Program-made: the position numbers and the translations under genes | Notes under the pieces: generated by a model | What the model saw: the letters and a program-made list of their open reading frames with translations, nothing else | Databases searched by the model: none | What the model was told of the DNA's origin: nothing | From: Streptomyces sp. MMG1533 | GTDB lineage: Bacteria; Actinomycetota; Actinomycetes; Streptomycetales; Streptomycetaceae | Assembly: GCF_001279775.1 (NCBI RefSeq) | Contig: NZ_LGDG01000167.1 | Coordinates: 62,001-126,000, forward strand | DNA length: 64,000 nucleotides | Direction of reading: 5' to 3' | Shown here: positions 52,682-62,700 of the stretch, one piece after another | How the letters are laid out: every line of letters starts with the position of its first letter | How positions within the stretch are numbered: the stretch's first letter is position 1

Positions 52682-53450
52682 ATGACCAGTACCGTCACCG
52701 GCCACAGCGGAGGACCGTTCGCGCCGAGCGCGAAGAAGACGCTGGACCTCGCCCTGCGCGAGGCGCAGCAGCTGCACCACACCTACATCGGTACGGAACA
52801 CATCCTGCTCGCCCTGGTCAGGGAAGGCGACGGCGTCGGCGCGAAGGTGCTTGCCGAGCGGATCAATCCGATCAGCAAGATCCGTGCCGCGGTGCTGGCA
52901 TCACTGGAGGGGTCGCAGGACGTCGCGGCCGGTCCATGGCCGACCGGCACACCTGCCACCGAGGACACCGTGTCCACCGCCAGCGCGCTGGCTCGGTGGC
53001 GCACCGGTCGGCAGCCATCACCTGCTTGAGGCGATGCTGCGGGCGGAGAACAGCATGGCGGCCAGGGTGCTGCGCGAACTCGGGGTCGACCCGGACGCGG
53101 TCGCCGCCAAGATCGACGAACTGGATCCGCAGACGACCACGGACGCAAACCCGGAGGAGGCCACCGCGCGCAAGATGGAAATCCGGCTGGTCGACGATGA
53201 GGTGCACCTGATCCTGCGGGACCCGACAACGGTCACGATCGCCAAGAAGGTCACCGAGTTGTCCGGCGGCCCTATCCAGGGCGTCGGGCCGGTGGCCGGC
53301 ATGTTCGTCCCGCTCTGGCGGTCGACCAACCAGCTGCTGCTGCAGATCCAGCGCGTACTGGAACCAGAACCCGAAGAAGAGGGCGGATCCGCCGCGAGCA
53401 ACCTGGCCAAGGTCGTGCGCACGGTGCTCGCGCCCCGGCTCCGCCGGTGA
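52682..53450 (+). pseudogene. Clp N-terminal domain protein, frameshifted
   Basis: FAPSAKKTLDLALREAQQLHHTYIGTEHILLALVREGDGVGAKVLAE is the first Clp_N repeat. After one frameshift near 53000, VGSHHLLEAMLRAENSMAARVLRELGVDPDAVAAKIDEL is the second repeat, followed by a ~100-residue tail (ATARKMEIRLVDDEVHLILRDPTTVTIAKKVTELSGG). Such ClpC-like N-domain proteins without ATPase occur in actinomycetes. A one-base change in the region gctggctcggtggcgcacc would restore a ~255-aa gene. Confidence 0.8.
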
Positions 53451-53803
53451 ACCGGCTGATCAACGGGCCGGAAACGGTCGGTGGGACGGGACAGGACGGG
53501 ACAGGCGAGGACGGGGGCATAGTGAGCGGCGATGCGCCGGCGCCGTTCCCGCCGGCGAACAGGGCGTGGTTCACAGGCGCGTTCGCCGCGCCCACCGAGC
53601 CTGCCGAGCGGCTCAACGCCCGGCTGTACGAACTGGTCGCCGAGCCGGCCGAGGCCGGCCGGCAGACCAGGTTCCCTTGGGTTCCCGGCCGAGGCGATCG
53701 GCGAGTCCGGGATCGCGTTCGGCGCCCCACCGGTGGCGGCCCACGCGCACCACGGGTCGATCTCCCGCGAGCAGGCAATACGGCGAATCGGAGGCAACCA
53801 TGA
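53447..53803 (+). CDS. Hypothetical reading frame with Lhr-like N-terminal fragment
   Basis: The frame overlaps the Clp-N stop (ATG in GTGA context) and the next start. Within it FPPANRAWFTGAFAAPTE resembles the first residues of Lhr-type DEAD-box helicases, but the helicase motifs are missing, and the C-terminal part (RGDRRVRDRVRRPTGGGPRAPRV) has no protein character. Doubtful; possibly debris. Confidence 0.25.
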   Translation: MNRLINGPETVGGTGQDGTGEDGGIVSGDAPAPFPPANRAWFTGAFAAPTEPAERLNARLYELVAEPAEAGRQTRFPWVPGRGDRRVRDRVRRPTGGGPRAPRVDLPRAGNTANRRQP

Positions 53804-54928
53804 CCACCACCACCACCATCACCATCGTCGGAGCCGGACTGGGCGGCCTGGCCCTTGCCCGTGTGCTGCACGTGAACGGCATCGACGCCGTCGTGTACGA
53901 ACGGGAATCGTCGCGCAGCGCGCGCGGTCAGGGCGGCATGCTCGATCTGCACTCCGGGACCGGGCAGCGGGCGCTGCGCGAGGCCGGCCTGATCGACCAG
54001 TTCCACGCGATTGCCCGTCGTGAAGGCCAGGACCTGCGACTTCTCGAGCCGGACGGCACCCTGCTGCTGCAGGAGGATGCGCCCGACGACGCCCCGCTCG
54101 AGCGACCTGAGGTCGACCGTGCCGATCTGCGCAACCTGTCTGCTGGACTCCCTCCCCGAACACGCGGTGCGCTGGGGGCATGCGTGCGAATCCGCCGACA
54201 GTGGCCTGCTGTACTTCACCGACGGCAGCAGTGCGACGTACGACCTGCTGGTCGGCGCCGACGGCGCGGAGTCCCGGGTCCGCGCACTGCTCACCGACGC
54301 CCGACCAGCGCACACCGGCCAAAACGTCGTTGAGCTCGGTATACCCGACATCGACCGCACCCACCCCGACCTCGCGGCGATGGTCGGGCGCGGCAACTAC
54401 TGGGTGCTCGGCAACGGACGATCCCTGTCGGCACAGCGCAACGGCGACGGCCGCGTACGCATCTACCTCAGCTTCTACAACACCGCCGAGGACTGGTTCG
54501 CGACCATTGGGATCCCGTTCGGCGACCCAGCCGCCGCCAGGGTGCGGCTGATCGAGCTGTTCACCGGCTGGGACTCACGGTTCACCGCACTGATCGCAGC
54601 CTGCGACGACACGGTCCTGCCGCGGTCGATCACCTCTCTCCCGGTCGGCCTGACCTGGCCGTCGAGGCCAGGCGTCACGCTGCTCGGCGATGCCGCGCAC
54701 CTGATGCCGCCGGTGGGGCAGGGCGCCAACATGGCGCTGCTCGACGGCGCCCTGCTCGGCCTCGCGCTGGCCGCGCACCCGGACGACTTTCCCGCCGCCG
54801 TCAAGGAATACGAACGCGAGATGTTCGAACGCACCAGCGCTGCCGGCCGACAGTCCGCGCACGTCCAGGAAATCCTGACGTCGCCCGACGCCAGCCAGAA
54901 GATGCTTGCGTTCTTCCAACCTGGCTGA
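53800..54928 (+). pseudogene. FAD-dependent monooxygenase (TetX-like group), frameshifted
   Basis: MTTTTTITIVGAGLGGLALARVLHVNGIDAVVYERE (FAD GxGxxG), GGMLDLHSGTGQRALREAGL read from ATG 53800. After one extra T at about 54139 the frame continues DSLPEHAVRWGHACESA, LVGADGAESRVRALL and the second FAD motif GVTLLGDAAHLMPPVGQGANMALLDG to 54928. About 376 aa if corrected. Members hydroxylate aromatic polyketides or tetracyclines. Confidence 0.85.
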
Positions 54929-55661
54929 AGGTGACCGAATACGGCCAGGCAACCGGCCGCTCAGCCAGCGAGCTCACCCGCGGTTCAGGTCCCTCGGTTG
55001 TCTCAGGGGAGGTCACGCAGGTAGATGACGTGCGCTGTGGTGGAATTCAGAGCTTGCGCGACGTGCGCGACGGAGAAGTTGCCGACGGGTTCGGCCTGGT
55101 GGAGTCGGGCAACGGTGACGCTGTCCGGGTCAGGTCCCGCAATTGGAGACGCCGCAGGCTGGGGGTGTTGCGTGAGACCCAGCGTTGCGCGTGCGTGATA
55201 TCGGGAGTGTGGTCAGCACCCCGTCAGGCGGGTGGAGGCTTGGATTGCGGTGGTGTTGCCGACCAGCAGGCAGGCGACGGGCGAGGAGTTCGTCCGGCCT
55301 GGCGGCGGGGGAGGGGGCAAAGAACCGGACCGTACCGTCACCGCTGCCGGTCGTCAGGGTCCGGCCGATCTGACGGTGGGTGGCCGCGTCCCACAGGCGT
55401 ACCGAGCCGTCGTACGACGCCGTGGCGAGAGTCTTGCCGTCCGGGCTGAGGGAGACGTCGACGACACGATTGGTGTGGCCGGGCAGGATGGCATGACCCG
55501 GCCGGGCCGCCGCGGCCGACAGACCGTAACGGGAGGCGGCGGAAGGGTGGAAACGCCAGGCCGCGAGGCTCCGCAGTTTGGCGGCCGTAGGGTCACCGTG
55601 GCGCCGCCGGCATCTGATCCTCTGCCCTGCCCCTGACCCCACAGTGAGTGGTGCTGCTCAG
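54929..55661. other. Non-coding stretch with a WD40-repeat remnant
   Basis: On the minus strand at about 55330-55600, [16 protein letters not shown] and [41 protein letters not shown] are pieces of a WD40 protein of the large STAND-type streptomycete kind, without an intact frame. The remainder shows no gene. Confidence 0.55.
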
Positions 55662-55916
55662 TCAGGTACTTGCCCGCCGCACGCGGAGGCGGGTGCGGTA
55701 GCTGAGACCTCCGAGGGCGAGGCCGGCGGCGCCGAACACGGCGCTCAGCAGCCACTCCAGCAATCCGCTGCCACCGTCGGGCTCGAACGTCGTCGTCTCC
55801 TCGATCCAGACCGGCACTACGGCGGCCAGGACCGCGAGTACCGCACTGATGCCGGCGAAGATTGCCTGGAGCCGCGCTCGCCGGGTGAGCCTCGCCTGTT
55901 CGGGTGCTGGGCCCAT
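55662..55916 (-). CDS. Small membrane protein
   Basis: 84 aa from ATG 55916 with GGGGGA 6 nt upstream. Two hydrophobic helices: LQAIFAGISAVLAVLAAVVPVWI (about residues 17-39) and LLEWLLSAVFGAAGLALGGLSY (about 54-75), basic tail RTRLRVRR. Divergent from the operon of the giant gene; the ~130-bp region between has AT-rich sequence (atatatgtacataaaatc) suited to a promoter. Function unknown. Confidence 0.7.
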   Translation of the reverse strand: MGPAPEQARLTRRARLQAIFAGISAVLAVLAAVVPVWIEETTTFEPDGGSGLLEWLLSAVFGAAGLALGGLSYRTRLRVRRAST

Positions 55917-56049
55917 ACAGATCCCCCGCTCTCTGGTGCGGTGATTGTAACGGTCAGTAGAAATATATGTACATAAAATCACCATCGATCATGCGTTCAG
56001 GAATAGACTCCCCGCTGTCGCACCGCGTGGTCTGGTGGACGGAGATGCG

Positions 56050-56727
56050 ATGTCGCGCTCACCCAGGCGTGCCCCCGCCGCATCGGCGGATACGCCGAGG
56101 CCGTCGGGAGTGTTGGCCGACGTTGACGTTCACGAGCGCGTGCGCCGACTTACCCCGCTCGCCCGTAGGGCCCTCGCACCGCGTCGTCGTCAGGAGCTGC
56201 TTGAGCCCGGCATGGTCGCGGTCCTCCCGGCCGGCGGAATCGCCAAGGAGCTGACGCTGACGCGCCCGCGGCTGGAGGAGCTGCTGCGCGCGGCGCTCGC
56301 CATGGCGGACGGCACGCGGTCGGTCGTGTGGGTCCGCGGCGACAGCGAGATCGCCGTACACACATCCCGTGCCAGGGTGGCGCTCGGCCCCGGAGCGCTG
56401 GTCGTCGGGGTACGAGTCGAGACCGACCAGACCGGCCCGGCAGAGATCAGCGTGCCGTTGGCCCTCGGCTCCCCGGCGCTCGCGGCGGGCCTTGTCATGG
56501 CGGCCCCCACCCGTCCGGACGGCCTGCCGCTGCTGGTCGAGCAGTGGGGCGAAGTCGTCGTAGCCGCTGTCTACCGGGCACTGCTCGACGTTGTCACCGC
56601 CGCCGCAGCCACTGCGGGGGTCGACGCCGACGGCCGGCCGCTCCTGCCCGGCGCGGTCTCATCCGACGGCGAGATGTTGAGGATCGTGCCGCAGGCCCGG
56701 CACCCGATCGACCGGCGGCCACTGTGA
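56050..56727 (+). CDS. Hypothetical protein coupled to the giant gene
   Basis: 225 aa from ATG 56050 (MSRSPRRAPA); 56035 is another in-frame start. Basic N-terminal ~15 residues, then a compact region with VRRLTPLARRALAPRRRQELLEPGMVAVLPAGGIAKELTLTRPRLEELLRAALAMADGTRSVVWVRGDSEIAVHTSRARVALGPGALVVGVRVETDQTG. No family recognised. TGA 56725-56727 overlaps GTG 56724 of the giant gene (GTGA), so the two proteins are produced together and may form one system. Confidence 0.8.
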   Translation: MSRSPRRAPAASADTPRPSGVLADVDVHERVRRLTPLARRALAPRRRQELLEPGMVAVLPAGGIAKELTLTRPRLEELLRAALAMADGTRSVVWVRGDSEIAVHTSRARVALGPGALVVGVRVETDQTGPAEISVPLALGSPALAAGLVMAAPTRPDGLPLLVEQWGEVVVAAVYRALLDVVTAAAATAGVDADGRPLLPGAVSSDGEMLRIVPQARHPIDRRPL

Positions 56728-59700
56728 CCGCCGTCCGGGCCGAGGGACTCGTCGGCGACCTGCTCGAGGCCCTGGGCGTGACTCGCGACGGCAGTCTCGA
56801 CGGCGCGTTCCTCTCCGACACGGGCCGGACCCTCAAGGGCGTGTTGCACGACGCCCGCCGACGGGGGCGGTTGCTCGCGGTCGTGCAGGGCGTGCTCACC
56901 GAGGCGGGGCTGGACCTGGGGCCCGCGCAGACGGTCGACGACCGAGACTGGTTGCCACTGGTCGGTCCGGAGCTCGGCGCGAGCACATCCGGCCGTACCG
57001 ACCACCTCGACCTCTCCGTCGTCCTGGATCATTTGGCAGCCGAACGCACCGTCGTCGGGCTCGGCGTGCGGTATACGCACAATGCGCCTGCCGACCGGCC
57101 GCGCGTCGCTCTGCGCGCCGTCGTTCCGCTCGTCGCCGTCCCGCTCTCAGGCGCCGCGGTGCTCGCCCCTGGCACGCCGTTCGGCGACGTGCACCTGGAC
57201 GCGAGCCTCGAGCCCGGCACGGAGGGGGGTGCCATCGACGTCGAGGCGCTGCGCGCAGTCATGCAGGTGCCCACCGACGGGGCCCGTGCCCCGCACGTCG
57301 TCGTCACCGCGGAGGGCCTGCGGCTCGGCGACGCCGAGCCGATCGATCTGAAGCTCGACGCTGCCGACCCGCTTGCGGACCAGGCACTGCAGGTCGGCGC
57401 GACCCTGCTGCGCGGCCTGGCCGAGAGTGCGAACCCGCGGCTCGGCGCACTGCTGCGGATGATCGGTCTGGGCGCGGACGGCGTGGTGCCGCCGCTGCCG
57501 CTTGCGGACCTCGTTGCGAGCGGGCGTGTGGCTTTCTGGTCCTGGCTGCGTTCGCTCGCGGCCCCGGCCGCGGCGCGTGGCTGGGCCGATGCACTGGCGG
57601 AATTGCTTTCCGAGCACGCTGTCGTCGAGGGAGACGGGACGCCGGAGCGGCCGGCCCGCGTCCGCCTGCCGGTCGGCCAGGCGACCTTTGAGGTGGCACT
57701 GCTGCTCGGTGCCGCCGCAGACGGTTCGCCGGTGTTGACGCCCCGTGTTGCGGTGGACGTCGACACCCCGGCTGTGGCTGCGTTACCGCGACTGCTCGGC
57801 CGTGCGGAAGTCGACATCGTCGCGCTGCGGCTGGGCGCCGTTCCTGAGGCGACGGCCGTACCTGGATTGCGGCTGTTCGGGCGGGCCGGGCCGGATGCGC
57901 CGCGGGGCGCGGCGCCGGCCCTCGTGCAGCAAGCGGCGCCCGTCGCGGTCGTCGTAGGCTCGCTGTCGGCCGGCCTCGCACTGGATGCCGACCGCCGCCT
58001 GGTCCCGCTGCTCGCGGCGCACGAGGTCGTCGTCGGCAGCGGCGCCCGACAGGTGGTGCGGGAGCGGGTCGACCTCACCGACGCGCAGGCCGTCGCCGAC
58101 CTCGGAGCCGCAACGCTCGACGCCCTCGTGGAGCAGGCCCTGACCGGACTCGGTGCCGGGGACCAAGTCCGGGCTGCTCTGAGCCTGCTCGGCCTGCGCG
58201 ACCCGCACGACCGGGGCGGCGCGGGCGAGCCTGCCTGGCCGCACCGAGTCAACCTTGCGGACCTCCTCGCCGATCCGCTGGGCGCCCTGGCGGCCTCAGT
58301 GGCCGGCGCAGTGGCCGCCGGAGACCTGCCCGTGCTGCTCGCCGAGCTCGGCTGGCTGCTGCCCCGCCCCGACGCGGCAGTCAACGTCCGCGCCGGTCCC
58401 GTTCCAGGCAGTGGCACGGCAGACGATCCGTGGCGGATCGCCCTGGACGATGATCCGACCGCCGACGTGGAACTCACCTGCACTGCTGAGGCGGGCACCG
58501 CGGGTGCGCCGCACCGGCTGACGCTCGGTCTGCGAGCCGCCCCGGCCGCAATCGGCGTCCCTGGTGTCGGCGCGCTGGCCCTGGAGATCGAGGGGGGCCT
58601 CTGCACGCTGACACTGCCGACGGCTGCCGGCGGCCGGCCGGCCGCCGAACTGGCGACGTCGCTCGGGGTGCGGGCCCGGATCGAGGGGCCGCTGCTCCTC
58701 GGCGACCCCCTCCTCGGCATCCGGGCGGACGCCCTCGCGGCGGAGCTGCGCTGGACGCCCGCCGACGGGCTGCGCGTCACCGGCTCGGCGCCGGCACTGG
58801 TGCTCGACGTCGGCGGCCTCGAGCTGCCGCTCGACCTGGCCGCACCGGAGCCGCCGTGGCCATCGCTTGAGGCGCTCGCCGGGTACGCGCTGCGGTCGGC
58901 CGGCAGCCCGGTACTGCGGGCGCTCGGCGACCTGCTCGGCTGGGGGCTGGGCGACGGCTCGGACGGCCCGGGCGTACCTGCTCACCTGGCACTGGACAGC
59001 CTCGTCGCCGACCCGGTCGGCGCGCTGCTCGACTGGCTTCGCAGCCTGGCCGGGGACGGCGACGCGGCTGTCATGCTCTCCCCGCTGGTGGCCTGGCTCG
59101 CCGCGCTGTTCGGCGACCTGCTGGAGGACGACGACCCGGCGGACGCGGCGCTTCGGGGCATCGGCACGCCCGCTGACCCGTGGGCGCTGCGGCTGCGTGC
59201 AGCGGGTGCCACGGCGCCGGCCGCTGCGGCCGGCGGCGCGCGCGGAGCCGAGCTGCTGCTGTGGTGCGAGCCGGAGGGGCCAGATGTGCCGCTCGGCTCG
59301 GACCTGACGGGTGTCGCGCTGCCCTCATGGCTCGAGCTCGGCGTCGGCGAGGACGGCGATCCGCCCTCGCCGACAGACCTGGCGGCCCTGCTTGCCCAGG
59401 CGGCGACGGTACTGCCCGGCCTCGGCGACGTCGTCCGCGGCCGCTCCGATCTGGCGACGTCGCTCGCAGCGCTGCGCGACCGGTTGACCGGCGGCGACGG
59501 CCTGCTGCCTGCGGCAGGCGCGACGCCCGCGCGGTGGACGGCGAGCACACTGGCCGGCGTCGACCACGCCGGCCTCCAAGCGGCGTGGGAGGACGGCACA
59601 CTTGACCCGGCCACCGCGCTGTTCGTGACCGGCCCGCTCGGTGACCCGGCGCGCTGGCCGCTGTTCGACCCGGCACGGCTGATCGACCTCACAGCACCGG

Positions 59701-62700
59701 CCCTGCCACCAGCGGCGTTCGACCTCGCGGCGATCGACGGCCCCGGACCTTGGTTCGTCGCGCTGCCGGCCAGGGGCGCGGCACGGGTCGATCCCACCGC
59801 GCCGGACGACGGGTTCGACCATCTTGTCGCCCGGTTGCGGACCTGTGTCGAGGCGGTGCGCGCCCAAGCGGGCGGCCCCCTGACAGTGATTGCGCACTCC
59901 ACCGCCGGTCTCCCGGCGCGGCTGCTCGCCGCCACGGCGGCCGGCGGGATCGGCCGCCTGGTCACCCTCGGCACACCCCTGGACGGCGCGACGGTCGGCT
60001 TTGCCGACCTGCGGCCGACTGCGGACGCCGTGCATGCGCTTCGCGCAATATGGCTCGCGGCCGGGATTGAACCGGGCTCGGCGGAGCTGCCCGACGACCT
60101 CCGCGCGGGAGCGGGGCTCGTCGGCACCCTCGACACGCTGCTCCGCACCGACCCGCTGCCACCCGCCGAGTTCGCCGCGCCGACCGCCTGGCCGTCGGAG
60201 GCCGCGTCCGTCACACGCGAGTCGGTGACCGGGGCGCTGGCCGCCACGGATGTCGTGGACGGGATCGTGCAGGCCGTCAGGGCCGCGCTGCACGGCGGGC
60301 TCTCGGCACTCGGCGCCCTGCCGCCGCTCGTCACACCTGCCGACGACTCCGAGGAGCCCGGCCGCCCGGCGGTCACCGCGCTCGCCACGGGCGTCCGGCA
60401 CGACCTGCCCTCGGCGCCAGACGAGCGCGGCATCGCGGTGACCGTCCGGACCACGATCAGCGGGCCGCGGCTCGGCACACGGGTGCCCGGCGAGGGCGAA
60501 GAACCGCTGGAACTGCCAGGCCTCCGGCCGCCGGCCGTCGAGTTGCGGGTCGCGCTGCGGCGCGAGGCCGGCTGGCTCGTCGGCGGCCCGCTGCCCGAGA
60601 CCGGGATACCGCCCGCCGCCCGGCCGCCGCGGCTGCGCTGGGCCGAACTCGTGCTGGCCAGCGAACTGCACCCCGGTGGGCGCGCCACCGTTGCGATCGT
60701 GCTGCACGAGGCCGAGGCACTCGGTGTCGAGCGGGTCGCCTGGCCGCTGCGACTGACCGACGACGGTGCCGCCACGCTGCCCGCCGAGGCACGCGTGCTG
60801 CTCTTTCGACTGGCCTCGGCGCTGGGCACCACGGACGACGGCGGGCCACTGCCGGCCACCGGCGCGGCGCGCGCGCTCGCCGAGGTGCTCCAGGCGCTCG
60901 GGATCGCAACCCTGGACGATGCCGGGCACGTCGGCCTCGTCGCCGAGGCGGTCGAGCGGTTCCTCGTCGCACCGGGCACAGCGCTTCGTGAATCGGTCGG
61001 CGGCGGCCCCGGCGGTGCGCCGCGGCGGCGACAACTCGCCCGGGCCCTGCGCGTGCTGGCCGGCGTCGCCTCACCGCAGGACCTCACCCCCGGCACCGCA
61101 ACGGATGCCCCGGGGCCCGCCCGGGTCGATGTGACCATCGACGGGCTGCGCCTGCTGCTCGACCTCGACCCGCTCTCCTCGGGCGCCGCCGCGACGCTCG
61201 ACGTGGCTGCCGTGCTCTCCCTCGCGGGCGTTCTCACCTTCTCGGGCACCTGCCGGATGGAACTGGTCGACGGCGGCCCGCGGGTATCCGGCTCGGCGCG
61301 GCTCGAAGCCGCTGCCCCGGCGTCAAACCTGCCCTACCTGGCGCTGGAACTGCCACCCGGTGGCCCGGCCGCCCTGAGCGCAGGGCTGGACCTGGCACCC
61401 CATGTCCCGGCCGGGTGGTTCCCGCGGCGCCTGCCCCTGTGGCCGCCGCCGGACACGGCGGGCGATGTCGTGCCGGAATTGGCCCGGCCGGCGCTCGCCT
61501 GCGCGCCCGCAGCCCTCGCCCGGCTCGGGATCACTGCGCTGCGCGGCGCGCTGAACGGCACAACGGCCGGGACGGCACTGGACCGCGTGCTGCGCGCCCT
61601 CGGCCTGCTCGGCGCCGCGGACTCGGATGGCATCGCGCATGTCCGACTGCCAGTGGCCCTCGTCGTCGACCCGGCCGCCGCGCTGCGCGCGGCACTCGAC
61701 CTCACCACGCCCGGCAGCACGGCCGGCCGCGCCGCGGCCGAGCTCGTGGACGCCGCCCGCGCGCTCACCGGGCTCGGCACGGCCGCAACCCCAACCGGGC
61801 ACCTGCCGCTCCCGTACGGTCTGGACCTCGCGGTGGTCGGCGACCCGACGGCCGGCGGGCTCACCGTGTCCCTCGGCACGGCGGCGCCCACGGCCGCTGC
61901 CGGCGCCGTCGTCGCGGTCGCCGCCGGCGTTCGGATCGAGTTCGACCCCGCGACCGGGACCCGGGCACAAGGTCGGCTCACCGCCGATGTGGCGCTCCGA
62001 CCGGCCGACGCTCCGGCCGCGCTCGCCGTGCTGCGACTCGTCGCCGAGGACATCGTCCGGTTCGACCTCGTCCTGCCCGGCCCGCCGGAGCACATACTGC
62101 CGCTCGTGCCCGCGGGACCCGGCCTCGGTGAACTCGTCGGCGAAGCCGCCGTCCGGCTGCTGCCGACCGTGCTGGACGCCGTTGTGACCGAGGCGGGCGA
62201 GATCGGCGCCGTCGTGGCCGCAATCGGCGACGCGCTGGGACTGCGCGCGGATGCCGACGCGGGTCGGAGATTCGACGCCGCAACGCTTGGCACCCTGGCG
62301 GAGGATCCGTCCGCGGCGCTGCTGGAGCGCCTCCGCGACCACGTCGGCGACGTCGTCGGGGCGCTGAGCGACCTCGCCGACCTGGTGCTCGCCCCGCTAC
62401 CGGTCGGCGTCGTCGTCGTCACGCCGGCCGCCGATGGCACCCGGCTGCAGGTGGTCATCGCGGAGCGGGTCACACTGGCACTTGCCCGTTCGGGCTCCGG
62501 AGCGGGCACCGGGGTGCGGCTCGACGTAACAGCCGAGGCACCAGTGCTCGTGGACGGCATACCGTTCGGCTCCGTCCGCGGCACGGTCGCTGTTGACCAG
62601 CACGGCCTGGCCCTCGTATCCGGCGGCGCGAGCCTCGACGGCGACCTTCTCGCGATCCTCGGAGTGCCGCTGCGCCCATGGCTCGACGCGCGGTATGCGC

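Noticed and set aside
57029..61249. Long minus-strand reading frames opposite the giant gene
   Set aside because: They are mirror frames of the high-GC coding strand. Their translations are Ser/Arg/Pro-rich without domains, while the plus strand has a coherent protein.
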